Source: Clostridium sp. chh4-2
GTDB lineage: Bacteria; Bacillota; Clostridia; Lachnospirales; Lachnospiraceae
Direction: 5' to 3'
DNA length: 64,000 bases
NCBI RefSeq assembly: GCF_002899675.1
Contig: NZ_PKUU01000017.1
Span: 1 to 64,000 of the forward strand
Every line of letters starts with the position of its first letter. Position 1 is the first letter of the stretch. Under the pieces are notes generated by a model. It did not search any database, had not been told where the DNA came from, and worked only from the letters and a program-made list of their open reading frames with translations. Below, piece after piece: positions 17,727 to 26,895 of this stretch. The position numbers and the translations under genes are program-made.

Positions 17727-18152
17727 TTATTCGTCAAATAATTGTTCGCTGATAATCTTTACTGCGTCTGCGATGCAGTCATTGCAGGGGCGGAGCACTT
17801 TCTGGGTGTCCAATCCCTTTAATTCCCGGCAGACAAGGCTTCCGTTCTGCTCTTTGAATGCGTCCATACAGGCTTTTGAATTTTCATAGGATATGGCTTT
17901 GGAATTGGGCGCATCCAGATTGCCGGTGCTCAGTTTCAGGCCTGACAATACTGCTGCGGCTGAGATAGCTCCGCAGGTTCCGTCCGTGCTTCCCATTCCA
18001 AGGCCCAGACCTTCGGTTATGCGAAAGATGGTGGCTTCATCTAAGTCCACCAAATCGCTGAACGCACAGGAAACGGACTGTGCGCAGTTATATCCTTTGC
18101 TGTGTTTTTCCAGAGCAGTAAGTACTCTTGCATCGATTGAATCTTTTGTCAT
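17727..18152 (-). CDS. C_GCAxxG_C_C family redox protein (second copy)
   Basis: Paralogue of the protein at 8647-9093, 141 residues, with the same spaced cysteines: YNCAQSV, TCGAISA (CGAxxx core), VCREL and PCNDCI, which has an extra Cys. Its role is not known; metal-cluster or redox function is suspected from the cysteines. It is the first gene of a unit with the LysR regulator, which may respond to the same condition. Confidence 0.83.
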   Translation of the reverse strand: MTKDSIDARVLTALEKHSKGYNCAQSVSCAFSDLVDLDEATIFRITEGLGLGMGSTDGTCGAISAAAVLSGLKLSTGNLDAPNSKAISYENSKACMDAFKEQNGSLVCRELKGLDTQKVLRPCNDCIADAVKIISEQLFDE

Positions 18153-18327
18153 GATTTCCTCTCATTCTTTCCGGTATATTATTAAGTGTTCAGAACCAAA
18201 TAAGGTTATTGAGATGAAGTTTATGATAACACCGGGGAAGAAAAATGTCAATTTTCGGTTCGGTTTTCCATTTAAGATTCGGTTGGCAAGACCTTTTGGC
18301 AATCGAATCTATTTAAATATGAAATGT

Positions 18328-18975
18328 TTAATCGTATAGATCGCTTTCATAAATTACTGCCTGATTTTTACCCGCTTTTTTGGCTTCATAAAGTGCGATG
18401 TCCGCACAGTTATACAGGGTATCGAAATCTGTGCCGTCTCTTGGAGCCAGCGCAATTCCGATGCTGACGGTTACATTTTCCCATTCAGGAATGGAACGCA
18501 GAGAAGTCTGAATGGCGTAGGTGATCCTTGAAATGTGGGTTTTTACGTTTGAAATTGATTTGATGTGGGGCAGGTAGATGACAAATTCATCTCCGCCCAA
18601 GCGCCCGATGATGTCAGTGCTTCGGTTATTGGATTTAAGAATTTCTGATATGTGGGAAAGCAGCTGATCTCCGCAAGGGTGCCCATAGGTGTCGTTGACC
18701 TGCTTAAAGCAGTCCAGGTCAATGAGCACAAATGCATCTGAAATCCGGTTGTCCTGTTTTTGAAGCTGGCAGATCGATTGGTGTTTCAGGGTGTGCTGTA
18801 TTTTTGTTCTCAGCGCCCCTCTGTCGTATAGTCCAGTCAGATCATCGCATCGCAGCGCCTTGTTCTGGATTGAAAACCACTCCGCCATTAACAGATAGGA
18901 CAGAAGGGGGACGGTGATCAGAATAATCAGCGCTATCGCGGCTGCAATGGTAATCGGATGATTTAAAATAGACAT
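18328..18975 (-). CDS. Membrane-anchored GGDEF diguanylate cyclase
   Basis: Predicted c-di-GMP synthase. One N-terminal membrane segment (about 8-30) is followed almost directly by a GGDEF domain (about 40-210) with the intact active-site motif GRLGGDEF and the metal-binding DLDCFKQVND. There is no sensor domain between them, so regulation probably depends on the membrane part or on partners. No RxxD inhibitory site is obvious at the usual place. It stands alone and is divergent from the amino acid transporter operon. Confidence 0.9.
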   Translation of the reverse strand: MSILNHPITIAAAIALIILITVPLLSYLLMAEWFSIQNKALRCDDLTGLYDRGALRTKIQHTLKHQSICQLQKQDNRISDAFVLIDLDCFKQVNDTYGHPCGDQLLSHISEILKSNNRSTDIIGRLGGDEFVIYLPHIKSISNVKTHISRITYAIQTSLRSIPEWENVTVSIGIALAPRDGTDFDTLYNCADIALYEAKKAGKNQAVIYESDLYD

Positions 18976-19108
18976 AATATCCTCCTGCAGGCGAGTTAAT
19001 TCTCATAGTATACCACAGGCATATTTATTTTTATAGGAAAAGAGGTCGTCAAATTGCGACAATGGAAGATAAAATAGGAAGAAACACAGAAGTAAAGAAA
19101 GTTCCCAC

Positions 19109-19136
19109 TTGATTAATTTATAAAATACTATATAAT
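19109..19136 (+). promoter_or_regulatory. Promoter of the amino acid ABC transporter operon
   Basis: TTGATT (19109-19114) and TATAAT (19131-19136) have a 16-bp spacer in an AT-rich region, about 80 bp before the first start codon. Confidence 0.6.
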
Positions 19137-19217
19137 GTATACGAGACACATTTATAATTATGCATTTGTTCTGTATATTTAAGGAAGAGAACGGATGAAG
19201 TAAGAGGAGGATATGTT

Positions 19218-19952
19218 ATGAAAAAGAAAATTTTCGCTTTCGCCATGGTGGTATGCATGGCAGCATCTATGGCAGCCTGCGGCAAGAAGGACAATAAGCT
19301 GGTTATGGCAACGAACGCAGAATTTCCGCCATATGAATATCATGAGGGAGACGAGATCGTAGGTATTGACGTTGAGATCGCAAAAGCCATCGCTTCTGAG
19401 ATGGGCAAGGAATTTGAGATTTCCGATATGGCGTTTGACTCCATTATCCCGGCCGTACAGTCCGGCAAGGCTTCTTTTGGAGCAGCAGGTATGACTGTTA
19501 CTCCGGAGCGTCAGGAAAATGTTGATTTCTCTGATCCATATGCAAAAGCAACCCAGGTTATCATCGTACAGGAAGGCAGCGAAGTAACAGGACCTGCTGA
19601 CTTAACAGGAAAGAAGATCGGCGTTCAGCTTGGTACCACCGGTGATTTATATGCTACCGATGAGTTCGGCGATGACGGTGTAGACCGTTACAATAAAGGA
19701 TTTGAAGCTGTTCAGGCACTTCAGCAGGGAAAAGTGGACGCGGTTATCATCGACGGCGAACCTGCAAAAGTATTTGTAAGCGAGAATGAGGGACTTGCAA
19801 TTCTGGACGAGGCATATACGGAAGAAGAATATGCGATCGCAGTGAAAAAAGGCAATAAAGAGCTGGTGGACGGAATCAATGCGGCAATTGCCAAATTAAA
19901 AGAATCCGGCGAACTGCAGAAGATTGTGGATAAATACATTTCTGCTAATTAA
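19218..19952 (+). CDS. Polar amino acid ABC transporter substrate-binding lipoprotein
   Basis: Family 3 extracellular solute-binding protein. The signal peptide ends in a lipobox with Cys21 (SMAAC), so the protein is a membrane-anchored lipoprotein. The mature part starts with LVMATNAEFPPYEY and GIDVEIAKAIASEMG, typical of His/Arg/Gln/Cys-type binding proteins. The length of 244 is usual. It is first in a three-gene transporter operon. The amino acid bound cannot be told with certainty. Confidence 0.93.
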   Translation: MKKKIFAFAMVVCMAASMAACGKKDNKLVMATNAEFPPYEYHEGDEIVGIDVEIAKAIASEMGKEFEISDMAFDSIIPAVQSGKASFGAAGMTVTPERQENVDFSDPYAKATQVIIVQEGSEVTGPADLTGKKIGVQLGTTGDLYATDEFGDDGVDRYNKGFEAVQALQQGKVDAVIIDGEPAKVFVSENEGLAILDEAYTEEEYAIAVKKGNKELVDGINAAIAKLKESGELQKIVDKYISAN

Positions 19953-19978
19953 TAAATATCTGATAAAGGAAGTTTACC

Positions 19979-20671
19979 ATGTGGGAAAATTTTAAACGGG
20001 CACTCTATCTCAATTTCATAGAAAAAGAGCGTTGGAGATACATTACCGACGGTTTAAAGGTTACATTGACGGTCACATTTTTTGCGGTACTGATCGGTAT
20101 TGTACTGGGTTTTCTGATTGCTATGATCAGGTCTACCTATGAAAAGACCGGAAAACTCAAAATTCTGAACGTACTTTGCAGCATCTATCTGACCGTAATC
20201 CGTGGAACACCGGTTGTTGTGCAGCTGCTGATTATCTATTTCGTTATTTTCGGAAGCTTTAATATTAATAAAGTGATAGCGGCGGTGCTGGCATTCGGCA
20301 TCAACTCGGGCGCTTATGTGGCGGAGATTTTCCGAAGCGGAATCATGTCCATAGACGCTGGGCAGTTTGAGGCGGGAAGAAGCCTTGGTTTTAATTATTC
20401 TCAGACCATGTGGTATATCATTATGCCTCAGGCATTTAAAAATGTTCTTCCGACCCTTGGAAATGAATTTATCGTACTTTTAAAAGAAACTTCAGTAGCC
20501 GGCTATATCGCCCTCCAGGATCTTACAAAAGGGGGAGATATTATCCGAAGCCGTACTTATAATGCATTTCTGCCCCTTATGGCAGTGGCGGTTATCTATC
20601 TGGTGATGGTAATGGTATTCAGCTACTTTGTAAAATGTCTGGAGAGGAGGTTGAGAAAGAGTGAGCGGTAA
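19979..20671 (+). CDS. Polar amino acid ABC transporter permease
   Basis: Multi-pass permease of the HisM/GlnP family, 230 residues, with the EAA-type loop in [26 protein letters not shown] that contacts the ATPase. Only one permease gene is present, so a homodimer is expected. It sits 26 bp after the binding-protein gene and overlaps the ATPase gene by 11 bp. Confidence 0.93.
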   Translation: MWENFKRALYLNFIEKERWRYITDGLKVTLTVTFFAVLIGIVLGFLIAMIRSTYEKTGKLKILNVLCSIYLTVIRGTPVVVQLLIIYFVIFGSFNINKVIAAVLAFGINSGAYVAEIFRSGIMSIDAGQFEAGRSLGFNYSQTMWYIIMPQAFKNVLPTLGNEFIVLLKETSVAGYIALQDLTKGGDIIRSRTYNAFLPLMAVAVIYLVMVMVFSYFVKCLERRLRKSER

Positions 20672-21407
20672 TATGGAACAGCCTTTAATCCAGGTAAAAG
20701 TGTTAGGAAAGAGTTTTGGAAATATGGATGTATTAAAGGGAATTTCCGTGGACATCCATCAGGGCGACGTGGTATTTGTGGTGGGACCGTCCGGTTCCGG
20801 AAAGAGTACATTTCTTCGCTGCTTAAACCGTTTGGAAGAACCTACATCCGGCCATATATTTTTCGAAGGCGTGGATATTACGGATCCTAAAACGGACATT
20901 GATAAACACCGTCAGCGCATGGGAATGGTTTTCCAGCAGTTCAACCTGTTTCCCCATATGACGATTATGAAGAATCTTACGCTGGCTCCCATGAAGCTTC
21001 AGGGCGTGTCCCAAAAAGATGCAGAAGCTACGGCTTTACAGCTTTTGGAAAGAGTCGGCCTGGCCGACAGAGCCGAGGCATACCCGAACCAGCTTTCCGG
21101 CGGGCAGAAGCAGCGTATCGCTATCGTGCGCGCCCTTTGCATGAAGCCAGACGTGATGCTGTTCGACGAGCCTACCTCAGCTTTGGACCCGGAGATGGTA
21201 GGAGAGGTTCTGAATGTTATGAGGGACTTGGCGGAAGATAAGATGACCATGGTTGTGGTAACTCATGAGATGGGATTCGCAAGAGAAGTAGCGACCAGGG
21301 TTATGTTTATGGATGAAGGATATTTTATGGAAGAAAATAATCCTAAGGATTTCTTCGAGCATCCGCAGAATGAGCGGTTAAAGGGATTTTTAAGTAAAGT
21401 TTTATAG
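20661..21407 (+). CDS. Polar amino acid ABC transporter ATP-binding protein
   Basis: ATPase of the GlnQ/HisP family that drives the transporter. Walker A is GPSGSGKST (42-50), the signature is LSGGQKQR, and Walker B is [12 protein letters not shown] chose the GTG at 20661 because the GAGAGGAGG site ends about ten bases before it; an in-frame ATG at 20673 would be too far. The start overlaps the permease stop, so the two are translationally coupled. A terminator hairpin follows. Confidence 0.92.
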   Translation: MSGNMEQPLIQVKVLGKSFGNMDVLKGISVDIHQGDVVFVVGPSGSGKSTFLRCLNRLEEPTSGHIFFEGVDITDPKTDIDKHRQRMGMVFQQFNLFPHMTIMKNLTLAPMKLQGVSQKDAEATALQLLERVGLADRAEAYPNQLSGGQKQRIAIVRALCMKPDVMLFDEPTSALDPEMVGEVLNVMRDLAEDKMTMVVVTHEMGFAREVATRVMFMDEGYFMEENNPKDFFEHPQNERLKGFLSKVL

Positions 21408-21416
21408 TTTGATAAG

Positions 21417-21492
21417 ATCAGGAACCTTATGGAAACAGCGGGAGGCCGGGATAGAAGCTTGGCTGTTGGGACATGAGGGGCCTGATTTTTTT
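21417..21492 (+). terminator. Terminator of the amino acid transporter operon
   Basis: ATCAGG...CC (21417-21426) pairs with GGCCTGAT (21479-21486) around an inner AACAGC/GCTGTT stem. A T-run follows at 21486-21492. Confidence 0.75.
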
Positions 21493-21607
21493 GTTGAATG
21501 GGAGGAGGAGAATATGGATGGGAGTGGAGTGATGGGGGATTTTTAAGATGACATGCTGATGTCATGTTTGGTATGGTATTTTTTACATAGATCATTTTAC
21601 ATCGATC

Positions 21608-21635
21608 GTGAAGGCATTTCGGAAAATGCCTTCAC
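21608..21635. repeat. Short GTGAAGGCATTT palindrome, copy 1
   Basis: GTGAAGGCATTT and AAATGCCTTCAC form a 12-bp stem around CGGA. Related palindromes occur at 22517-22544 and 59989-60016, so this is a small dispersed intergenic repeat. It lies just upstream of the GyrI-like gene. Confidence 0.6.
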
Positions 21636-21669
21636 GCTTCATGTAAATAAAGTGGAAAGAAGGGTGAAT

Positions 21670-22308
21670 ATGGCAGTATATGATTTCAAAAAAGAGTTAA
21701 AAGAATTGTATGTTCCCAAAATACAGCCATCCGTGATAAACGTGCCTCCCGCACAGTTTGTGGCTGTACGGGGCAAGGGAAATCCAAATGAAGAAAACGG
21801 CAGTTATCAGAAAGCGGTAGGCATTCTCTATGCGGTTTCCTATACCATCAGAATGAGCGGTAAGAGCGGTCATGGAATCGAAGGCTTTTTTGAATATACG
21901 GTTCCTCCTTTGGAAGGCCTTTGGTGGATGGAGGATGAGAGCGTGACCATCGATTACCGAAATAAAGAGGGCTTTTGTTGGATTTCCATGATCCGTCTCC
22001 CTGATTTTGTGACAAATGATGTTTTTAACTGGGCGAAAGAGGAAGCGGCCGGAAAAAAGAAAATCGATACAAGCTCTGCAGAGCTGTTTCTGTTTAATGA
22101 AGGACTGTGCGTCCAGTCCATGCATCTGGGCAGTTACGATGATGAGCCGGCAACGGTTCGGGCTATGGATGATTTTTTAGAGCAGAATGGATACCGCAAT
22201 GATCTTACCGGTGAACGGAGGCATCATGAGATCTATTTAAGCGATCCAAGGAAAACGGCTGCTGAGAAATTGAAAACAGTGATTAGGCATCCGATTGTAA
22301 AAATATAG
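21670..22308 (+). CDS. GyrI-like small-molecule-binding domain protein
   Basis: Stand-alone GyrI-like domain protein of 212 residues, starting MAVYDFKKELKELY. PPAQFVAVRGKGNPNE and the later EGLWWMEDE resemble the YdeE/YdhA-type binding domains that bind small hydrophobic or cationic molecules; there is no DNA-binding part. I chose ATG 21670 because a GAAAGAAGG site precedes it; an upstream extension would run through the palindromic repeat. Function is unknown. It is transcribed alone. Confidence 0.8.
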   Translation: MAVYDFKKELKELYVPKIQPSVINVPPAQFVAVRGKGNPNEENGSYQKAVGILYAVSYTIRMSGKSGHGIEGFFEYTVPPLEGLWWMEDESVTIDYRNKEGFCWISMIRLPDFVTNDVFNWAKEEAAGKKKIDTSSAELFLFNEGLCVQSMHLGSYDDEPATVRAMDDFLEQNGYRNDLTGERRHHEIYLSDPRKTAAEKLKTVIRHPIVKI

Positions 22309-22516
22309 AGGTTATTGTTCGTGTGGAGTTGGGATTTTCCTTTTTGGGGAAGGAGGTTCCGGCTCCTTTTATGGTCTTTTGGTTCGTGATGGATCTATCA
22401 GAATTACTGAGTTTTTTTCTATGATAAATTTCCGTGTTATTTCAATACTGTGACGTGGTTATTTATATTAAATCGTCAGGGCATTTTTTGAAATGCATTG
22501 GGCTTTAAAGTAAAAC

Positions 22517-22544
22517 GTGAAGTCATTTTTCAAAATGCCTTCAC
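22517..22544. repeat. Short GTGAAGGCATTT palindrome, copy 2
   Basis: GTGAAGTCATTTT with AAAATGCCTTCAC carries one mismatch relative to copy 1. It is followed by CCCTTATGTTAAA, which also flanks copy 3 (inverted). The rest of the gap 22309-22685 is AT-rich with no clear promoter that I could settle on. Confidence 0.5.
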
Positions 22545-22685
22545 CCCTTATGTTAAAATACGGGAAAGATACTTTTTAGAAATCTTAAAAGATTCTAAAG
22601 AGTGGTAAACAATTCGTATAAAGCCTTGATCTCTTAAAAGAATAGGTATATCTTTGTTTATATATCCTGAAAAGGAGGGATAATA

Positions 22686-23222
22686 ATGGAATACCTGGTT
22701 GTTTATACTAGTATAACAGGCAACACGGAAAAGATTGCCATGGAGATATTCGAGACTCTTCCGGGAAAGTCAAAAGACATTCAGAGAGTGGAAGAAGTGG
22801 AGCATGATGAGGCTGATTTATACTTTGTCGGTTTCTGGAATAACAGGGGAACATGCAGCAGTGAGATCATGGATTTTTTGGGAACGCTTCATGGAAAGCA
22901 GATCGCATTATTCGGCACATGTGGGATGGGGCAGGATTCGGAATACTATAAAAGAACGGCCAATCAGGTGGCGGCTTTTATACCGGACGACAGCATTTAT
23001 CTTGGCAGTTTCCTTTGTCCGGGCAAGATGCCGCCTCAAGTATTGGAGAAGTACAGGCGCATGCAGCGGATATCGGATACTCCGCAGATGAGAAAGATGA
23101 TTAAAAACTATGAAGAAGCCATGCTTCATCCGGATCATGAAGATCTGATGAATGCAAAAAAGTTTGCAAATGAAATATTGCAGAAGAAGGGAAGTTATGA
23201 GTATGGGAATACAAGAGGATAA
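22686..23222 (+). CDS. Flavodoxin family protein
   Basis: Small FMN-type flavoprotein. The phosphate loop YTSITGNTEKIA (8-19) has the S/T-x-T-G-x-T pattern, and the domain continues with FVGFWNNRGTCSSEI and LFGTCGMGQ. At 178 residues it is longer than classical flavodoxin and has a helical tail (about 120-178). It probably carries electrons or serves as a small reductase. The AAGGAGGG site is strong. The ftsH start lies inside its last codons (26-bp overlap), an unusual pairing that implies coupled translation. Confidence 0.85.
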   Translation: MEYLVVYTSITGNTEKIAMEIFETLPGKSKDIQRVEEVEHDEADLYFVGFWNNRGTCSSEIMDFLGTLHGKQIALFGTCGMGQDSEYYKRTANQVAAFIPDDSIYLGSFLCPGKMPPQVLEKYRRMQRISDTPQMRKMIKNYEEAMLHPDHEDLMNAKKFANEILQKKGSYEYGNTRG

Positions 23223-25035
23223 GAAACCGGGAAGTCCTAAAAAGCCCTGGATCTATTATTACACCATTGTTATGATTGTGACGCTGCTGCTGAATCTGCT
23301 GGTGGTGCCCTGGATGACGGAGCGGTCCATCGTACAGGTGGGATACAACGATTTCTTAAAAATGGTGAATAATAAGGAGATCACCTGGGTGGTCCGGGGC
23401 AATGACCAGATTACATTTGGCGCTGAAAATGAAAAGGGAAAAGAAGTTACCTATAAGACCGGTACATGGCCGGACGCAGAGCTGGTTCAGCGTCTGGAAA
23501 GCGCAGGCGTTAATTTTTACCAGGAAATTCCACAGAAGGCGTCTCCGTTTGTAAGCTTTATTATGACATGGATTATGCCGATTCTGATGTTTGTGATTAT
23601 AGGACAGCTGATGGGCCGGATGATGCAGAAGCGGATGGGCGGCAGCAATGCCATGACCTTTGGAAAATCCAATGCGAAGATTTATGCGGAATCGGAAACA
23701 GGGAAGACCTTTGCGGATGTGGCCGGGGAAGAGGAGGCGAAGGAAGCCTTAAAGGAGATCGTGGATTTCCTGCATAATCCTCAGAAATACACGGATATCG
23801 GCGCTGTTCTTCCAAAAGGAGCTCTTCTTGTGGGCCCTCCGGGTACCGGTAAAACGCTGCTGGCAAAAGCGGTGGCAGGGGAAGCAAAAGTGCCGTTTTT
23901 CTCCATTTCCGGTTCTGAATTTGTAGAGATGTTTGTCGGTATGGGTGCCGCTAAGGTCAGAGACCTGTTTAAACAGGCCAATGAAAAAGCGCCTTGTATC
24001 GTATTTATCGATGAAATTGATACCATCGGCAAAAAGCGTGATGGAGCCGGTATGAGCGGCAATGATGAGAGAGAGCAGACTTTAAACCAGCTTTTAACCG
24101 AGATGGACGGTTTCGACGGACGAAAGGGCGTGGTGATCCTGGCGGCCACCAACCGGCCAGAATCCCTTGATAAAGCGCTGTTGAGACCGGGCCGTTTTGA
24201 CCGGAGAATTCCTGTGGAACTGCCGGATCTGAAAGGGCGTGAGGCCATCCTGCGCGTTCACGGAAGAGATGTAAAGATGTCCGATGATGTGAATTATAAC
24301 GGAGTTGCAAGAGCCACATCAGGAGCCAGCGGTGCGGAACTGGCCAATATTGTCAATGAAGCCGCATTAAGGGCCGTAAGAATGGGCAGAAAAGTGGTGA
24401 ATCAGTCCGACTTGGAAGAAAGCGTGGAAACGGTTATAGCCGGATATCAGAGAAAGGACGCCATGGTTTCTGAAGAGGAGAAGAGGATTGTAGCTTATCA
24501 TGAGGTGGGGCACGCTCTTGTGGCCGCCTGCCAGTCCCATTCGGCTCCGGTTCATAAAATCACTATTATACCGAGAACTTCTGGAGCGCTGGGATATACC
24601 ATGCAGGTGGAAGCCGGAGAACGGTTCCTTATGAGTAAAACGGAAGCATTGAATAAGATCGCCACATTTACCGGCGGACGTGCGGCTGAGGAATTGATCT
24701 TCCATTCCATTACCACAGGAGCATCCAATGATATCGAACAGGCGACAAAGCTGGCGAGAGCTATGATCACCAGATATGGAATGAGCGATCAGTTCGGTAT
24801 GGTGGCATTAGAGACTGTGGGCAACCAGTATCTAGGCGGTGATACGTCCTTAGCATGTTCCCCTGAAACCGCCAGAATTATTGATGAGGAAGTGGTACGG
24901 GTTGTGAAGGAGCAGTACGATCGTGCCATGGAAATCCTGAAAGAGAATGCGGCCAAGTTAAATGAACTGGCCGGATACCTGTTAGAGCAGGAAACTTTGA
25001 CAGGGGAAGAATTTATGGAGATTTTGAACAGGTAA
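23197..25035 (+). CDS. ftsH: ATP-dependent zinc metalloprotease FtsH
   Basis: Membrane AAA+ protease that degrades membrane and regulatory proteins. Two membrane segments (about 20-40 and 120-145) flank a short extracytoplasmic domain. The AAA+ module has Walker A GPPGTGKT (213-220), Walker B IVFIDEID and the second region of homology NRPESLDKALLRPGRFDR. The zinc site HEVGH begins at 435. At 612 residues it is in the normal range. I chose ATG 23197, with an AGAAGGG site, rather than an in-frame ATG at 23152 deep in the flavodoxin gene. The usual tilS-hpt-ftsH context is absent, so this may be an additional FtsH copy. Confidence 0.93.
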   Translation: MSMGIQEDKKPGSPKKPWIYYYTIVMIVTLLLNLLVVPWMTERSIVQVGYNDFLKMVNNKEITWVVRGNDQITFGAENEKGKEVTYKTGTWPDAELVQRLESAGVNFYQEIPQKASPFVSFIMTWIMPILMFVIIGQLMGRMMQKRMGGSNAMTFGKSNAKIYAESETGKTFADVAGEEEAKEALKEIVDFLHNPQKYTDIGAVLPKGALLVGPPGTGKTLLAKAVAGEAKVPFFSISGSEFVEMFVGMGAAKVRDLFKQANEKAPCIVFIDEIDTIGKKRDGAGMSGNDEREQTLNQLLTEMDGFDGRKGVVILAATNRPESLDKALLRPGRFDRRIPVELPDLKGREAILRVHGRDVKMSDDVNYNGVARATSGASGAELANIVNEAALRAVRMGRKVVNQSDLEESVETVIAGYQRKDAMVSEEEKRIVAYHEVGHALVAACQSHSAPVHKITIIPRTSGALGYTMQVEAGERFLMSKTEALNKIATFTGGRAAEELIFHSITTGASNDIEQATKLARAMITRYGMSDQFGMVALETVGNQYLGGDTSLACSPETARIIDEEVVRVVKEQYDRAMEILKENAAKLNELAGYLLEQETLTGEEFMEILNR

Positions 25036-25060
25036 ATAGAATAGATCGGATATGCAGCCG

Positions 25061-25104
25061 GCCCGGGAATGATTTTCAGATAATCATTCCCGGGCTTATG
25101 TTTT
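25061..25104 (+). terminator. Terminator after ftsH
   Basis: GCCCGGGAATGATT (25061-25074) and its exact complement (25082-25095) form a 14-bp stem, followed by TTATGTTTT. Confidence 0.8.
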
Positions 25105-25145
25105 GCCCGGCATTCCTCCGTCACGTGTCACGTTTTATAAAATAT

Positions 25146-25161
25146 TGGCTTGCTTTTTGCT
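25146..25161 (+). promoter_or_regulatory. Sigma-54 promoter 1 (serine hydrolase gene)
   Basis: TGGCTTGCTTTTTGCT has GG at 25147-25148 and GC at 25159-25160 with exactly ten bases between, the canonical -24/-12 geometry. It lies about 40 bp upstream of the start codon at 25200. The surrounding AATATTGG is also found at promoter 2. Confidence 0.75.
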
Positions 25162-25199
25162 ATATATCAATTAAACAATCTATGGGATGGAGGAAAAAT

Positions 25200-26729
25200 A
25201 TGAAAGATATGATGCTGGTAAACGGCAGGATGCCGACGAGCACGCCGGAAGCTCAGGGAATTCCGTCCTGGGCGGTGAGCAATTTTTTTGAGCGGATGAA
25301 GCGGGAAGAGCTTGAACTGCACAGCATTCAGATTGTGAGAAACGGCAGTCTGGTTGTGGATGCGGTGGCGGCTCCTTATACAAAAAACAGCTTTCACCGG
25401 ATATTTTCTGCGGCTAAAGGTGTTGTGGCTACCGGTATGATGTTTGCGGTTCAGGAAGGTTATTTTAATCTTGATGATCTGGTGGTGCCGAAACTTCCAA
25501 AAGAGTGGATTCCTGAGGATTTAGACGAGCGGTGGAACCGGCTTACCATATACCATTTGCTTACCATGAATACAGGACATGACTGTGATACGCTGTTTCA
25601 GATGTGGGGGAAAAGCGATTGCTGGATTAAGACGTTCTTTGAAGTGCGTCCGGCCTATGAGCCGGGGACGTATTTCCGGTATGATATGGGGGCGCAGTAT
25701 GTGATGAATGAATTGATCCGTCTGGCTGTGGGAATGGATTTGGGAGAATATCTGACTCCGAGAGTATTTGAACCCTTGGGCATTGAATTTACTAATAATT
25801 ACACGGAGCCGGAAGGGCTGTTTTTTTCTTCCACCATTCAATTCCACCCGGATGCACTGACAAAGCTGGCCCAGTTTTATCTGCAGAAAGGTTCCTGGGA
25901 AGGAAAACAGCTTTTGCGTGAGGACTTGGCGGTAATGGCAGGGATGCACCATTCTCCCAGCCATCATTACAATGATGCCAATTCGGGGCAGCCGGATTCC
26001 AATTCAGGCTATGGTTTTCATATGTGGAGAAACCGGGTGGGCGGTTTCCGTTTTTCCGGCGGACAGGGGCAGTTCGGTATCGTGCTGCCGGATCAGAATA
26101 TGGCTGTGGGAATCATGGCTACAGAACATAAAAACCGCCGTATCCTGGATGTGTTTTTTGAAGAGATATTCCCTCACCTTTATCTGATGCCGAGGCAGGA
26201 AGATCCTCAAGCATATGAGACGATGACAAGGATGTGCGGGGAGCTGAATCTGGCTCCGGATACGGGGATATTTGAGGATACGGCGGCTCAAATGGTGCAG
26301 AACAGCAGATACAAGCTGGAAGAAAATGAAGTCGGACAACAGGAGATCGGCTTTGAATTTTTAGACGGTGAAGTGCGGATTCATTCTGTTTGGAGGAATA
26401 AAGAGACGGAGTTTCGCTGCGGCACAGACGGCCACTGGATCAAGAATCCGGGTGCGGGTTATCTGCTGAATAAAAATGACCCGGATCACATTGCGGATCT
26501 GGACCGGATTTTTTATTATGACGAATGGGAGACCATGCTGAGCGGAGGCTGGGAGAGCCCGGATACATTTGTATTTACGCTGCGGAGCGATTCCCTGCTC
26601 TGCGGTTATACATATAAATGCCGTTTCCTTGGCGATGAGATTGAGATATCCATACCGGATCATGCAGTTGTGCCGAGAAAAGAGGCTGACAAAACGGTAA
26701 TGCATCAAATCACCGGAACCCGGATCTGA
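25200..26729 (+). CDS. Serine beta-lactamase-like hydrolase
   Basis: Class C beta-lactamase / esterase fold protein. The SxxK motif is S70-A-A-K73, a Tyr-containing YDMGAQY stands at the YxN position, and SGGQGQFG stands at the KTG/HxG position; a C-terminal extension follows (about 350-509). I chose ATG 25200 behind GGATGGAGG; a longer frame would run through the sigma-54 promoter. At 509 residues with no signal peptide it is probably a cytoplasmic esterase, amidase or peptidase rather than a drug-resistance beta-lactamase. It is expressed from a sigma-54 promoter and precedes the activator gene, so it belongs to the local sigma-54 regulon. Confidence 0.85.
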   Translation: MKDMMLVNGRMPTSTPEAQGIPSWAVSNFFERMKREELELHSIQIVRNGSLVVDAVAAPYTKNSFHRIFSAAKGVVATGMMFAVQEGYFNLDDLVVPKLPKEWIPEDLDERWNRLTIYHLLTMNTGHDCDTLFQMWGKSDCWIKTFFEVRPAYEPGTYFRYDMGAQYVMNELIRLAVGMDLGEYLTPRVFEPLGIEFTNNYTEPEGLFFSSTIQFHPDALTKLAQFYLQKGSWEGKQLLREDLAVMAGMHHSPSHHYNDANSGQPDSNSGYGFHMWRNRVGGFRFSGGQGQFGIVLPDQNMAVGIMATEHKNRRILDVFFEEIFPHLYLMPRQEDPQAYETMTRMCGELNLAPDTGIFEDTAAQMVQNSRYKLEENEVGQQEIGFEFLDGEVRIHSVWRNKETEFRCGTDGHWIKNPGAGYLLNKNDPDHIADLDRIFYYDEWETMLSGGWESPDTFVFTLRSDSLLCGYTYKCRFLGDEIEISIPDHAVVPRKEADKTVMHQITGTRI

Positions 26730-26736
26730 TAAAGGA

Positions 26737-26782
26737 AGGTGAAATATTCATTTCAAATGAGAAATGAGTGTTTCACCTTTTT
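26737..26782 (+). terminator. Hairpin after the serine hydrolase gene
   Basis: AAGGTGAAA... and ...TTTCACCTTTTT form a stem ending in a T-run. The same sequence carries the two activator-site-like palindromes described at 26740-26775, so the DNA may have two roles. Confidence 0.6.
26740..26775. promoter_or_regulatory. Paired 16-bp palindromes (putative activator sites), locus 1
   Basis: TGAAATATTCATTTCA (26740-26755) is identical to the second site of locus 2 at 38522-38537. AGAAATGAGTGTTTCA (26760-26775) matches the first site of locus 2 at 14 of 16 positions. The centres are 20 bp apart, about two helical turns, as is usual for enhancer-binding proteins. It lies 55 bp before the -35 box of the activator gene, which suggests autoregulation, or a remote enhancer for promoters 1 and 2. 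Confidence 0.6.
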
Positions 26783-26829
26783 GCTCTTTCAGGAATGATG
26801 AGGGAATGAATGATTGATTTCATATCATG

Positions 26830-26858
26830 TTGACAGTGAAAAAAATCGCGTTTAAGAT
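26830..26858 (+). promoter_or_regulatory. Sigma-A promoter of the activator gene
   Basis: A perfect TTGACA (26830-26835) and TAAGAT (26853-26858) have a 17-bp spacer. It lies inside a possible upstream extension of the reading frame, which supports the start at 26896. Confidence 0.65.
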
Positions 26859-26895
26859 TAAATTAGATAAAAGAGGGGAACGGGGCGATAAGCGT

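Noticed and set aside
25061-25095. Activator palindrome upstream of sigma-54 promoter 1
   Set aside because: GGAATGATT/AATCATTCC only superficially resembles the TGAAAT-N4-ATTTCA motif and is better explained as the ftsH terminator.
25098-25199. N-terminal extension of the serine hydrolase
   Set aside because: It would run through the sigma-54 promoter and its transcription start; the ATG at 25200 has a good ribosome site.
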